Source: Lepturacanthus savala
Taxonomy: Eukaryota > Chordata > Actinopteri > Scombriformes > Trichiuridae
Assembly (NCBI GenBank): GCA_030544235.1
Contig: CM060470.1
Location: 8,992,856-9,056,855 of the forward strand
Direction of reading: 5' to 3'
Length of the DNA stretch: 64,000 nt
Below, piece by piece: positions 46,681 through 59,075 of the stretch. The notes under the pieces were generated by a model. The model was not told where the DNA came from. It worked only from the letters and a program-made list of their open reading frames with translations, and did not search any database. The stretch's first letter is position 1; each line of letters starts with the position of its first letter. The position numbers were made by a program, and so were the translations under genes.

Positions 46681-49188
46681 ATGGTTCACACATGTGTGGT
46701 GGCCGGCTGTAGGAACAGAAGGACGCCCGGCACCACCTTGTCGTTCTACCGGTTCCCCCGGGACCCCGAGAGGAAGCAGCGCTGGATAGCCGCTGTGAAC
46801 CGGGAGGGCTGGGTGCCCAACGACGGCAGTCGGCTGTGTAGTACTCACTTCATCTCGGGTATGAATGCAGTACAACTCGCTACAGCAAGAAGCACCGCTC
46901 ACTCTCCGTCCGTACGGTTCCACGTTTCTGTCGTTGGAATTCCAAAGAGAATTCAAAAATGCCTTCTTTTAGTTTGTTCCTTATCGATTAATCTATTATT
47001 TATAGACCTCCATTAACTCTTTCGATTGCCCAAGTTGACACGTGTGGTGTAGTTAAATTTTGCATACTTGTACTCCCTTAATAGGGTTGTATTTATGTGT
47101 CTTCTTATTCCTAGAGGATACATTTATTCTCTTAACATGTTTCCTTCTGTTGTGGTGGATTATTGCACTCCCTCAGTGACCCTGACACTGTTTATTAATA
47201 ATAATAAACCTTATTTGTATGGCACTTTACATACAAGAATGCAGCTCAACATCCATGAAATGAACATTAAAAAGATTAAGAGGAGCATTGGATAATAAAG
47301 ACCCATTTAAGATGACGAGGGGAAAATATAATTGCATGTAAAATAATAGACTAGTTAGTATTGTGTGTTGTACTGTACTTGTCTTTATATCATTTAACTT
47401 GTCCATAGTGGCAGACAGACTAGACTAAAGTTAAACATATCCACCAATCAGTCCATTTTCTTCTGCTTATTCAGGACCAGTTTACAGTGGCAACAGTTTA
47501 GGCAGAGCCCCCAGGGACTTCCTGCTCATATTCTGTCCTATAAAAGTGTGTGTGTGTATGTATATATATAACATTAAGAGTTTGGCATTTAGTAAAAAGA
47601 ATGCTTTATCTTAGCAACTATGTACGTAGTTTGGATGTGAACAAACTCTAAAATCGGTTAACCTTTCAGCGCTTACTTTGCTCTTTTTGGGCGTAACACC
47701 GTACTTGCTTAATTGGGGGGAAAACATGGCTGCCTGCCCAACACAATCTGTCATCATTACCTCAACTGGTAGTTTTATTGGTGAAAGTGCCCTGAACAGA
47801 AATTTCCATTATTCTATATATGTATTTTTTTTTTCATCTGCCTTTCCTTTTACTACCTCCTCTCAGGTAAACAGGTGAAGAACCCACGTTCTCCAGATTA
47901 TGTTCCTTCTGTGTTCACGACAGCTCCCTTGTCCCCAGAGATGAAGGAGCCAGGTGCCTTAGAGATCCTGGACAAACAGGAAGCGAGAGTGGAGGCGGCC
48001 AACGCCCTGTTGTTCCTGCAGGGCCAGGGCAGGACGGCGGCTGGGGGGGAGCGGGGTCAGGCTGAGTATCCTGCAGAGCGGGAGCAGGAGGCCATCGTGG
48101 AGGAAAGTGCCTCCTCTTCCCTCAGCACCGATGAAGAAGATGACGACGACGAGTCTGTGAGCGACAGCAAGAAGGGAAAGTTCGCTCAGGCTTCCGATAC
48201 GCAGGTCAACTTCGACGACATCCTGAAAGCCTTGAAGAAGGAAAACCAGGCTCTCAGGGAGTCCGTGGAGAAAATGTCCCTCTCTGAGAACTCTTTGAGG
48301 AACGACGCGGAGAAGGTGAAGTTTTACACCGGTTTACCCAACTATTTTGTTCTGGAGACTGTCATGTGGCTCCTGGCGCCTCACATGGACGGCATCAAGA
48401 ACATGAAGCTCTCCAAGTTCCAGCAGCTTCTGTTGACACTGATGCGACTGCGCCTAGACCTCCGCAACCAAGACCTGGCCTACCGTTTTGGCGTCAAGGT
48501 CAGCACGGTGACTAGAACGGTCCACCGGATGGTCACCATCATGTCCTCCACTCTGGTGCCCACGGCTGTCTTCTGGCCCTCCAGAGCTGAGCTGCGGAAA
48601 AACCTGCCGGCGGCCCTGCGCTCCTCCTACCCGGACTGCGCCGTCATCGTAGACTGTTTTGTGGTGCCTTTCGAGGAGCCAGTTTCCCGGGGCAACGACC
48701 AGCAGCAGTCGGTGGGGACGACCTGTAACGTGTTGAAGTATCTGATCGGCGTGGCCCCGCAGGGTGTCGTCACCTTCGTCTCCAGGGGCGTGCTGGGGAA
48801 CGTCAGCGACAAGAGCCTGGCTGAGGGATGCGGACTCCTGTGCAAGCTCCTGCCGGGCGACGTCGTGTTGGCGAGCCGAGACCTCGGCATTGACGATTCC
48901 GTGGCCGCCCGCGGGGCCCTGTTTAAAATCGCCGGCGGCTGCCAAGCAGAGACATACGGGGGCTCGGGGGGCCTGCTGCTGGCGAACGCTTCCTCTGAGA
49001 CGGTGCAGACACATGTGGAGAGGGTGATCTCCATGGTGAAGCAGCGGTACTCCATGCTAACGGGCCCCGTGGAGAGCCCCTTCACCGCAGCCTCCGAGCG
49101 CACGTCGAACCTCTCAACCTTTGATAAGATTGTGCAAGTCGCCTGTGCCTTAAACAACCTGTGCATCTCTGCCGCTCCACTAGAGTGA
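46681..49188 (+). CDS. THAP domain protein with a degenerate DDE transposase domain (complete)
   Basis: Two exons, 46681-46858 and 47867-49188, join in phase to 499 aa. An N-terminal THAP zinc finger (C5, C10, C53, H56; W35) binds DNA. An acidic Ser/Asp/Glu linker (about 146-160), a short coiled coil (about 175-200), a helix-turn-helix (about 244-281) and a DDE_Tnp_4-type domain (about 318-499) follow. In active relatives the triad lies in IDC.E, ADRGF and HVER. Here the first Asp (VDCF, D322) and the Glu (HVERVIS, E444) remain, but the second motif reads ASRDL, with Ser396 in place of Asp, and the YKHH motif is lost. With an intact frame and an intron in the THAP region, this looks like a domesticated transposase acting as a DNA-binding protein. 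The exact orthologue is not recognised. Confidence 0.8.
46859..47866 (+). other. Intron of the THAP gene
   Basis: GTATGA donor to CTCCTCTCAG acceptor. It contains a dispersed repeat fragment at 47196-47290 (ACCTTATTTGTATGGCACTT) and a degraded SINE-like patch at about 47440-47520. Confidence 0.7.
47196..47290. repeat. Fragment of a common teleost dispersed repeat
   Basis: (AAT)n followed by ACCTTATTTGTATGGCACTTTA, a typical recurring fish repeat edge. Confidence 0.45.
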
Positions 49189-49928
49189 TTCGTACAGAAT
49201 CGCTTAGTCTTCCTTAATGCTGGTCAGTCACATAAGTTCCCTTTACTGATTTGGACCTTTATCCATGTTCTCCCACTACATTCTTGTGTAAACACTACAT
49301 GATTACGACAGAACATTGATTTATACTCAACCACTTGATTTACTCAGTGTATGTTACTTCCTGTTATGTAGGACATACTTTAGGAATGAAAGCACTTCTC
49401 CCAAAGCCAGAAACCACACTTCAAAGACGTGATGTCTTTCAAGTGGTACAACTCAACTAAATGAGGACTTTTTTTTGTTTTTTGTTTGGAATGACGGTAA
49501 CATGAGATAAATGTTCCAGAAACTTATCGTCATTAGCCATTTGTAAATACTGAGGTATATTGGCAGTGCTGTTACACCTGTAAAAATGTTCCCACTAATC
49601 CCATTTTATCATTCCTGCAAATCCCACAAACATCACAACAGCTTCCCTCTATTGTAGAGAGGTGATTTGTTGGTGTACCACATTCTGTGCTTGTAATATA
49701 GAAAAACAAGAACAGTATGGACATGATTGGAATGGGTTGGGACAAGAACAGCATGCACAGTAATACAGCTCCCAGGTAGGACTCTCCCATTGTTGATTTT
49801 TTTGGGGGGGGGTTTTATACGATTTGCTAGCCAACTCCATTTTTACCAATAGGATGACTAGCTACCTGTCTGCATGGACAGGAGGAAGGAAACCCTGGAA
49901 ATGAGTTGTATTTTTCTGCAGTGCAACA

Positions 49929-49934
49929 AATAAA
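49929..49934 (+). terminator. Candidate poly(A) signal of the THAP gene
   Basis: AATAAA lies 740 bases after the stop. If it is not used, the 3' UTR would run into the foldback structure downstream. Confidence 0.35.
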
Positions 49935-50084
49935 TTAACAATAGCTTCCAAGAAATTAGTCATACAGCAATACAGCTCATTTCAAAGAATTTAGACAACA
50001 GCTCCCTTCCTTGGAATGGCAACTGTCCACCTTATACCCGTAGGTATTGATGGCAGATTGCCCAGCCTGCCCGAAACTAACTTG

Positions 50085-51030
50085 GTAACATAATTGGTAA
50101 CCATTAACTTGATGGGTGAGTTCATAGCAACTGTCATAAGCTTCACATACAGCATTCATGACTGTTTCATGAGACATGATTCAACATTCATAGCAAACAT
50201 TTCATGAACGAGGAAGACAGAACGACATGTCAAAATAAAAGTCCAACAATTGCAAAGCAGCATTGCCGTTTTTGTTACAAAACCTCATTAGCTGATCATG
50301 TCACATCTGAGTCATTGGGCTAGTTCAGTGCCAAAGAGACAGGACATGGACCAGAAAAGGATTTTTGTTCCATAAAAATATTTGTTTCATAATGTAACCT
50401 CGGCAGATGATTTCTTATCATTTGCTACTGGGAATGTCCACCCGTTCCAGGTTACACAAATAGACTTCTGGAAAATATGGAGGTTTTAGTTTTACCTCCA
50501 ATATTTCACAAAGGATACCATTTAATCTCCAGCCTTTTTAAATATCTCATGAATATCTTATGAAATATAAATTAAAGGTTACATTTCTATGCAAGTTGTG
50601 AAGTATTCATAATCACTGAATTTAATACTGGGAGGTAAACTAGCTACATTTAGCTGACCTGTATTTCTGGAACAGTTCCCAGTAACAAAAGATGAGAAAT
50701 CATCTGCAAAGGTTACATTATAAAATAAAAGAAATACATTTTTAAGAAAGAAAAAATATTTGCTTGACTGTGTTCTGTCTCTTCGGCTCTGGAATAGCAC
50801 ATTCACTCAGCTGTGACGTGATCAGGTAAGAATTTTGGAGGGAAAAATGCAGCAATGCTGCTTTGCAATTGTTGGACTTTTATTTTGCCAAGTTGTCGTC
50901 CTGTCTTCCGCATCCATGAAAGGTTTGGTATGAATGTTGAGTCATGCCTCCTGAAACAGTCATGAATGCTTTATGTGCAGTTTATGAACTCTCCAGTCAA
51001 GTAAAGTGTTACCATTGACTTCAACTATTG
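50085..51030. repeat. Long imperfect inverted repeat (foldback), arms about 460 bases
   Basis: The left arm (about 50085-50545) and the reverse complement of the right arm (about 50565-51030) match block by block around a centre near 50557. Examples: GCAAAGCAGCATTGC (50252-50266) pairs with 50852-50866, and AATGTAACCT (50391-50400) pairs with 50710-50719. CAGATGATTTCT, AATCATGTC/GAGTCATGCC and GTTCATGA-type blocks also pair. The arms differ by many substitutions and small indels, so it is old. No coding capacity. Confidence 0.85.
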
Positions 51031-54000
51031 GTTGGTGAAATGACCGAAATAAACCAAATAGAAGATTATTTTCATGACTGTTCAGGGCCATCAATGAGAC
51101 CCCTAAGCCAGGCAGATGCTTATCCACTCAGTGGACAAAAAAATCATATCTGCACCACATCTTTTAAAGGTTCCATTTTCAAAAGTACTGTACAGTAAGC
51201 GTGTTCCAACAGACAATTAAGTGCGCAATATGGAATATTCTATCACTAAGGGTCTCCCCATCAAACCACTAACAATATACAGAGTTGATGTTGTCATGAA
51301 GTAGTGTGGGATCATGGGAGTTGTTGTCTTCATTACTCTGCAGGCAGCTTCTCTAGGTTCAGGAGGTTTGTCTCTCTCTCTCTCTAAAACGGACCTAATG
51401 ATTAAACCCACGAAAAACAGTTCCACAATAAAAATGTGTTTCTCTGCTGTTCAGCTGCTACCTGAACTAATGCTAAAGTTTGCTCGTTGCTCTTAATAAC
51501 TTAACGTCCAGATCTCCAATAATTAAAATCCTTCAAGTTACTATGATGCAAAAAACGTAATGTAAAAATGTAGCTTTAAATGTAGCTTTGGATGGACAAC
51601 CATAACACTGATGCATGCACACAGGTACATGAAGAGGCAGCCGTTTACTTCCCCTTGTATAGATTAAATAAAAAATTAAATTTACAGATTTCTCTAGGTT
51701 TGACAATTGTTGGAAACGCAAAGTTTTTGAGATTTGATTCCTTAAAAGTTATGTACTTGGCCTTTTAAATCTTTGAATTTAATAGAAAGCTTAAGATTTC
51801 TTGTCTTGTCACTCTTAGTTTCTATATTTCAAACCTAAACTTACATAAGGATACGTGGGTCTTTGAGGAAAACTCATTAAATATTGCCACTAACAGTTCA
51901 ATACGAAAAAGGCATGTCTACTGATTTTAAGAGTTATTCTCTTATTTTTTTAATGCTTTTGCAGTTCCTTGCAGTCTTACTGGAAGTATCATATCAAGTT
52001 TATATTCTATCAAGTTATTGAAGTAGAGATTTTATGATTTTTCCTTTTGAGTATGATGAAGTTCATTTTATTTATATGAACACATCTTCAGCAGAACGTA
52101 CGTTTAATTTGTGACAATCTTTGTTCAGTGTGTTCTTTATTTCTTTTTTTCTATAATTGGTTATAACTGGTTTGTATCACAAATATACAAAAGAGACATT
52201 TGTGTTTGCACAAGGTTGAAGACTGTTTTCAAAATGTTATGATTTACCCTGCAAAAGAAAATAATTTTGACGTTTTCATATGTTGCCAAATAATTTAAAG
52301 AATTTGTTTTGATATCCGTCTTGGAGAATCATCTGTCATGATTATTACAGTTATCTACATAACAAGACTTCTTGAAATGCCTCTTTAGTTGGCCTCCGTT
52401 GCTGGTGCCTTAGTTTGTAAAGCTGGTACTGCTGTTACAAAGCAGCCTGTGTTTTCTACAGATATTTATTTTTGCATCGTACACTATGCTTTAGACTCTT
52501 CTCTTGTTGGTTTTTTGGGCTAAATGTATCTATAATCCAATTAACACTCTAGTGTTTAGCATCTTGAAGTGTTTATTCATTGGCGCTATTCACTTACATG
52601 TGTGCATGTACACAGTAAAATATTAAATGTATTTTATACTATTTCCCCTTCTAATTCCATGAATTCCTAATGATGTCACGTTATTATACGCAGATTATAA
52701 CTTCTTTTCCTCATATCTCAAAAGTTATATGGGATTAAACATTACTCATCAGTTCTTCGGGGCCTGAAATTAATAGCAAACCTGTTTCTTACAGGTTTCC
52801 ACATGTTCAGAAGCTTGCTGCTGCAGCAGAGATTTACTGTTGGGTTCAGGCAGATATGTTATGCCTTCTGTTCTCCGGCCCCTGGATGTCCACTTTTATG
52901 CCTCTGTCTTTTTTTTTTTTTACCAGTTATGTTTTCATGTGGTTGTAATGTATGCTGTCAGGGTTCCCTGAGCACATCTTTTCTTTTTCCTTGAATTTTC
53001 TCCCGGTGAATTAACGTTCTTCTTATTCAACCATGGTGGACGACTTCTGTACATTACCCAGTTTGTCTTCTGTTATTTCCAGACAAACCAGATATAACAA
53101 AATGCATCGAAACAAAGGTTGGATGGAAATAATATAAAGAATTCAATGATAATTAATGATAATTAGGTTGTATCATCAGTTGTGATTGTGGTTTATTGAC
53201 TAGCGCATATGCTTCCCTTCAGGTTACCTTACATATACCTGTAAATTTAAACGGTCAATGAAGAAAGATTTGAGATGGGACCAGTACTTTTTCCTAGAAT
53301 TGTTTTACACATTTGCTGCTGCTTCTGAATGCATTAAATTTTCACTTCCTGTGTAAAGCAGGAAACGTTGCCAAGTAGAACCTGACGGAAATCTGTGTTA
53401 AGAAGAGTAAATGGGTAAAAACCATTGTGATATAAGTGTCGGTTCATTCTGTTATAGCTTAAAAATGTTTTGCACAGGTCTTGCAGATGATACATCCACA
53501 AAGATGATTAATAATTCCCCTTTTTTTATATAAACAGCTGATGTTTCTAGGTTCATTTTAAACTGGAATTTTTGTGAACCCAATATTTTGTCTAACCGTA
53601 TATATATGTTGTTCTTACACCTCATAATACACTTCTATTGTCATGCCTTTTATTGTTCTGGGCGCATGTGCTTCATGATGTGTAAAGGTTTGAATTGTTT
53701 GTTGAGTTTGTCTTCATTATTACCTATGTGACTGAAAAATTAAAATTCAGGAAATGCAAAAGACCTCTGAAGCTCCTCAATACTAATAGTAGTACTAGTA
53801 GTATAATAATAGTGTGTTCTCTCTGCCTACAAGTATTCAAGTTTCCATCTACATGTGTTGCGTCTGTTACGGCTGTGTACAGTACTTGATGACTTCATAA
53901 CTAATCAGTGTATAGGTATTTATTCATACTTGACTTTCCTTGCTCATCTGTAAAGATTCGTCCCAAGGCTTGAGAGCAGTGACTGAGTCCTGTCCTGATA

Positions 54001-55140
54001 TTTTTTTCACTTATCAAAGAGAAATGCATTGGAGGAAGCCCCGCCTAGAATATGTGCGGTCAGAGAGGCAGGAAAAGCAAGAAGACTCACTCTGATCCCG
54101 ATTTAAAGTCACTATGTGTGGAATTTTTACATTTGCAGCCGTTGTTATCAACGTGACAGCTGCTATTTGCTATTTTCACTACAACGACCTTATTCTTTCC
54201 CAACAAATCCATGTCAGAATGACCTAACAGTTGCTATAAAGTCTCTCTCTTTATAAAGACACTGATGTTTGTGGCTTTAAATATGCTGTAGCGTTGATCC
54301 ATTGTTGTATTGTGCACAGTGGGACCTTTTCTGTTTTGTTGAGTGTGTCATAATCAGGGTTTGTTCTTGGAAATGTAATTGTAGCCCAATAATACACTTT
54401 ATTCTTTTCCAGTCACCACTTACAACACTGCCAGCGCTTTGGCTTTCTTTATAGAATTATAGTCATCCTGAATTTTTTCCAGAACCCTTTTCCACAGTTG
54501 AACATAAGTATTTGTTCTTAGTGTCTACTTTGGCAGTTATTTAGTTTTCATAACAAATATATTTTTGGAAATTCATCAGCAATTATTAGACCAGTGGTTC
54601 TCAAACTTTTTTAATGTCAAGTATCTTTAAACTCACAAAAGCAAGACGACAGACCCAATCTGATAATATTTATTTATTTTTAATATGACAGCAGTCCTTA
54701 CATTCTATCATTGTTTTAATAAATGATTCTCTTTTTTTCCTGGGACCCCTTGGCTCCCCCTCTACGACCCTTGAGGGTCCACGGACCCCGCTTTGAGAAC
54801 CACAGCATTAGATAAACAGATGATGAAAATACCTACAGCAAACAAACAAAACACCTAAACATAATCACAGACAGTGAGCGTGAGCTACTAAAGCTGCTTT
54901 TAAGGGTCTGCTATTTTTATGAATAGATCATAAAATGTTATTTTAAAACTGACAAAATAGGAGTTCTACTGACTAAATCTTGACTTAATCAAACAGAATA
55001 AAATGTGGCTAACTATAATATTCATGTAAGACTAAATTTAAAAAATGCCAAAATGATCACTGCCAATTGGATAAGCCACTATTACAAATCACAAGCTGCT
55101 TTTAATTCCCTGTAAAAGCAGCGGAGTGGGTCGGGTTTGT
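51031..55140. other. Intergenic between the THAP gene and lats2
   Basis: About 4 kb of AT-rich sequence with no exon recognised. It contains the small hAT-type element at 54592-54805. The T-rich character of 51700-54400 could belong to a long 3' UTR, but there is no direct support. Confidence 0.5.
54584..54813. mobile_element. hAT-type MITE with decayed 8-bp duplications
   Basis: The element 54592-54805 begins CAGTGGTTCTCAAACTTTT and ends CTTTGAGAACCACAG, an imperfect terminal inverted repeat of hAT type. The flanks TATTAGAC (54584-54591) and CATTAGAT (54806-54813) agree at six of eight positions, the size expected for hAT. Internal sequence is non-coding. Confidence 0.75.
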
Positions 55141-55180
55141 AATAGACGATCTCTGGGTCAGTGCTGACGTGCGTCGGTCC

Positions 55181-55190
55181 GTCACGTGAC
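55181..55190. promoter_or_regulatory. lats2: Palindromic E-box / CLEAR-type site in the candidate lats2 promoter
   Basis: GTCACGTGAC, a perfect ten-base palindrome matching USF and TFEB/MITF (CLEAR) consensus, sits in a CpG-rich patch with TGACGTG half-sites on either side. Confidence 0.5.
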
Positions 55191-55434
55191 GTGAGGAATG
55201 TTAACAATGCAGCGAGTGTCCAACTTTGTGCTGCATTTCTGATCCTGCTTGGAGTCTGGGGAGAAAATGGAGGCTCATTTCATCATATTTACCCAGTTCC
55301 TCCGTCTACACTGAGCTCTGCGGCCGAACCAACGCGTCCGACTCGCTTTAAAACACGAAACGCCGACTCCAGAAGTCGTCGTTTGACGGGATTTACTCTC
55401 CAGTCGGAGTTCTTCTTGCGTTACTTCTCACATG
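55191..55434 (+). other. lats2: Candidate non-coding first exon of lats2
   Basis: A CpG-rich segment ends in a strong CATG|GTAAGT donor at 55434. The start is not defined; the open frame through it gives no recognisable protein. LATS2 has non-coding leader sequence in other vertebrates, and no other gene starts between here and the lats2 coding exon, so the link is inference. Confidence 0.4.
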
Positions 55435-55622
55435 GTAAGTTGAGAGTTGCTTTTTTTGGGGAGGGGAGTGGTGCTGTTAGCTCAATTCCACGACTTGTTG
55501 CTGCGAGGAAAAGTTCCGTGGTAAAAGTGAGATGTTTCAAATCGCTTCGGGGTTAAATTCTCCCTCCATTGAAACGCTCCGTGCTGCCTGGGATGAGTCG
55601 AGGAGGCCAGAGAAGCTTCGAA

Positions 55623-55839
55623 CAGGGGTTTCCAAACTTCTTCATGTCCGGGGGCCCCAGGCACAGACTGGAAACTACACAGTCGCGTTTTGTTTTAAGC
55701 TTTGGCACAAAGTTTGTAAGTTTGAACCTCCTTTTTATATAGTGTATTCATTGGTTTCCAATTCCAAGTGATTGCAATAATGCTCAGATGTTTTCCGGGG
55801 ACCCCCAAGGAGCTAAAACCCGCATGTTGGGGGCCACTG
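55623..55839. mobile_element. Probable second hAT-type MITE, degraded
   Basis: It starts CAGGGGTTTCCAAACTTC and ends TTGGGGGCCACTG, with GGGGGCCCC and GGGGACCCCC patches inside. This is the layout of the 'caggggttcccaaact' hAT-type repeats common in vertebrates. No target-site duplication is visible. Confidence 0.45.
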
Positions 55840-56751
55840 AGTTATAATAAAGGGGATGTGGACGCTATTCAGTTGTAGTTTTGCTGCTAAGATCAGTAGT
55901 GTATGAGGTACCTGAAGGCCACACTTGAGTAAAAGTGCAGAAATCTTACCAGAGGAAGTCTTAGAGTATCTGTTTATTGTGCTTAAAGCACCAACAAGCA
56001 ATTTTCTGATATCGAATGCACTTGTGTATTGAAAGTAAAGGTAAAAAAGTTTATTCTTAGTGTTTGGGCATCACTGGAGTCTTTAGGTTTCCACATCACA
56101 CATGTATAAACTGATTATTAACCCAGAATTGGCTTCCAAACTATTTGTGATGTCACAAGTCATGCTTGAAGCAGGTTGTTGTAGCAGGCTGTTTCCAGCA
56201 TATTTTGTTTTTATTGTAGTCTGTAATAAAAATGCTTTGGAGGAATGTAGAAGTAAAGGAAAACACAGTTACTCCCCACTGGCTAAAATAATGTTTCAGG
56301 TCATTCTGTGCTCATTTCAACATTTTAGTGGGGTAATACATCTGTGATACATGGTGAAAACTCACTGTAAAGAGATAAATGTCTCACAATTAGAATTAGA
56401 TAACTATTGGATCGTGTTTTACTTTTCCACAGATAATAAAAAGTGAAAATGGCATCAAACAATAAGAAAGGGAAACATCTGGAAAACTGCCCAGGATGAA
56501 TGCAGACCGTTTGATTTGAATTTTCCATTTTTTCACTCTATTGTAAGGCTTAGGGCCTGCATAGTTTGGCTCTGATGCAACCATGTGTTTCATTCAGGTG
56601 TGCCACCACTACTACATACACACACACACACACACACATGCTCTCTCTTTCTATCTGACACATGCTTTTACTGCATTAAACAGCCAGGAGTTGTCGGTCT
56701 TATCAGTCCAGGTATTAGCCAAGGAGTTTAAAAAGTAAGCAACTGGACTTT

Positions 56752-56850
56752 TTCTTTGAGCTTGAAGACGTTTCACATTTCATCCGAAAGGCTTCTTCAG
56801 TTCTTCAGTTCAGGTCTCACCTGGATGAGTGAGAATCTACACAGTTCAGG
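56752..56850. repeat. Fragment of a common teleost repeat
   Basis: GAGCTTGAAGACGTTTCACA followed by GGCTTCTTCAGTTCTTCAGT is a frequently recurring fish interspersed sequence. Confidence 0.55.
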
Positions 56851-58795
56851 TATTACATTTTTTTTTTTTTAAAGAAGTCACCCAGCAAGAGGGACTCCCT
56901 TCTCTGGAAGGAGAGCGGCAGGCTTGAGTTATGCAAACCCATTCATAACACCCAGGTTTTATTTAGACACTTTATGTTCCTGCCAGTCTGTTTCCTGAGG
57001 CGGGAGGTCACATTTTTTTTTGCAACAATTAGGCCCATTGTGCTGAGGCGATGGTGTTGCAACAGTGGTGTCTTCAGGTATCGGGGCCACAGCTGGATTG
57101 CATTCTGTCAGGCGGTGCAGAGGCATATGTCAGGGAAGAACCATCAGGATGTGGGGGGGGAATCACCACCGGACTACAAACAGATGTCCAATTTTGTTGT
57201 TGTGTGCTTTATTGTACAGAAGCAGGTAACTAAACCCCATTCTGAAAGCAAACAGGAATAATGGCCACTGGATGTAGTCCTAATCTCTGGCTCTGGCACT
57301 TGTGCTGTGCCAAAGGCCTTGGTTAAAATTTGCATGTATGCGTCTGCTTTCTGGAGATCAGTGAACACAGTGGAGTGCTGTTTTTGGACCTGCCGTCTTT
57401 TTCTGTTAACCTCATCTGTGATTACAGGGTTTCTACAAGTTTTTGGAATTAAATCACACATAGTGAGAAATATCAGTTTATACCCAGGAGAAATCCACTA
57501 TGTACTCCCGCTGCAAAAGACAAAAAAAAACAACCAAAAATGCCAGTGCATCCCAGACAGAAAGATATTTAAATGATCTTTCCCTTGCATACCAATTTAG
57601 CTTTCTTTTTCACTCACCAGCTCATATTTCTCTCTCACTCTCAATGCTGTGATTTTTTTTTTTCTCCCTTTTTCTTTGTCCACACATGACATTTTGTGGA
57701 GGACTCACAGTCCCGGGCCACTGAGCTGTCCATCACTCCAATCGGCTCAAGCAGCTATGCTGTTGCCATTTCTGGCTCTTCCCGTCATTTTCTACAAACA
57801 CAGCAGGGACGTCAGCCTATAGATTTTGTCACATCCATCCAACAGACAGGGTTGGAATTATCAGGGCAGCTCAGATTTAGCATGGCAGCGGGGTATAAAG
57901 GTTCAGATTTAATCTGCCGACGGCTCATTCCTCCAGATATCAGCGCTGAGTAAAGTTAAACACAGATTTGTCTGTTAGAATAAAGAGGATGAAGATGAGA
58001 TAGTTTGTCTCCCTGCTGCCAAGAAAGAAAGGCATCGATTAAGGCTTAATCTCATCTCTTACTTAATCATTAAGCAACCAGCAGCCAACACACTACTGTG
58101 TTAATAGGCTCAGATAAAAAGTGGATACAGAAGATGTGTATATTATAAAAAAAGGGGTTTCCTTTCACTTGTGTACTTGGTGTTTTTTCTTTTAAAGGTA
58201 TATAGTTAAAGTAGAAAAAGACTAAATGGCTTATTAGGATATTGATATATTTCATATTCAGGGTCAGAGGTTAAAGCAGAAGGAATGCTTAGGCATGTAC
58301 TGATAAAGGTTAGGGGTAATTATGGAAGTATTTGTGGTTGCGGTTTGCAACAGTGATATTTTTACACATTTTATTTTGGTAGGCTAATTGTTGAAGTTCC
58401 CTAACACTCTCCTAATTCCCAGACAGACAACATGTTTTTTTTATAAGAGAGAGAGAGGGGGGGGGGTGTATTTTGGTCAGCATAGACTGTCCCATGATTC
58501 AACGGTGGTATGAGTTTACTTGTAGTTACTTGTGGAATGGAATGCTCATTGGTCAGACGTGGCGCCTAAAGCATCACAGGAATGGAGGCAAGAGATCCCA
58601 GAGATGGGGCAACATTTATGCAGCTCAACAAACCTTCGTTCCCGCCCTAACCTGCCAACCCACCAATATGAAAAAAAAAAGAACAACAAGAGTGTTTTTG
58701 TCAATACAAAGTTTTATCTGTACAAACAGTGAGGGCTCTGTCCTTCTTAGAAATGGCCCAAAGGGATGGAGACAGACATGGAGGAAGAGGAAGAT

Positions 58796-58813
58796 GGGGG
58801 GGGGGGGGGGGGG
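58796..58813 (+). repeat. G18 homopolymer
   Basis: An uninterrupted G run after a purine-rich GGAAGAGGAAGAT stretch. Confidence 0.95.
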
Positions 58814-58954
58814 TGTAGTGTAAGGGCTTTTTATATTTGGTGTGAATGCTGTGATGATCCCGGTCAAGCTCAGTATCTACCGAAAAATAGATCTGAGTGA
58901 TATGGCTCAAGATCAAGATGTTGATAAAAAATACTTTTGCTACATATGGTGCTA

Positions 58955-59075
58955 AATAAAGTACTCAGATTCTTTACTTATTCAAAGTATAAATACTGTT
59001 GTCTAAAAATACTCCATTACAAGTAAACATGCTAAACTTAAACTGGTAAAGTAAAACTACTCATTTTGCAGACTT
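58955..59075. repeat. Partial copy of the 'acttttactt' teleost repeat (reverse orientation)
   Basis: AAGTACTCAGATTCTTTACT and AATACTCCATTACAAGTAAA match the text at 60198-60280. Confidence 0.55.

Noticed and set aside
48454..49166. Minus-strand frames of 186 and 179 codons
   Set aside because: Antisense shadows of the GC-rich transposase-derived exon, which has the family match on the plus strand.
46681..49188. The THAP gene as an autonomous active transposon
   Set aside because: The second catalytic Asp is missing by alignment, no terminal inverted repeats were seen at its edges, and the gene has a cellular-type promoter.
55161..55556. 131-codon frame starting near the candidate lats2 leader
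   Set aside because: No family similarity, crosses a strong GTAAGT donor, and is explained by CpG-rich leader sequence with few stops.
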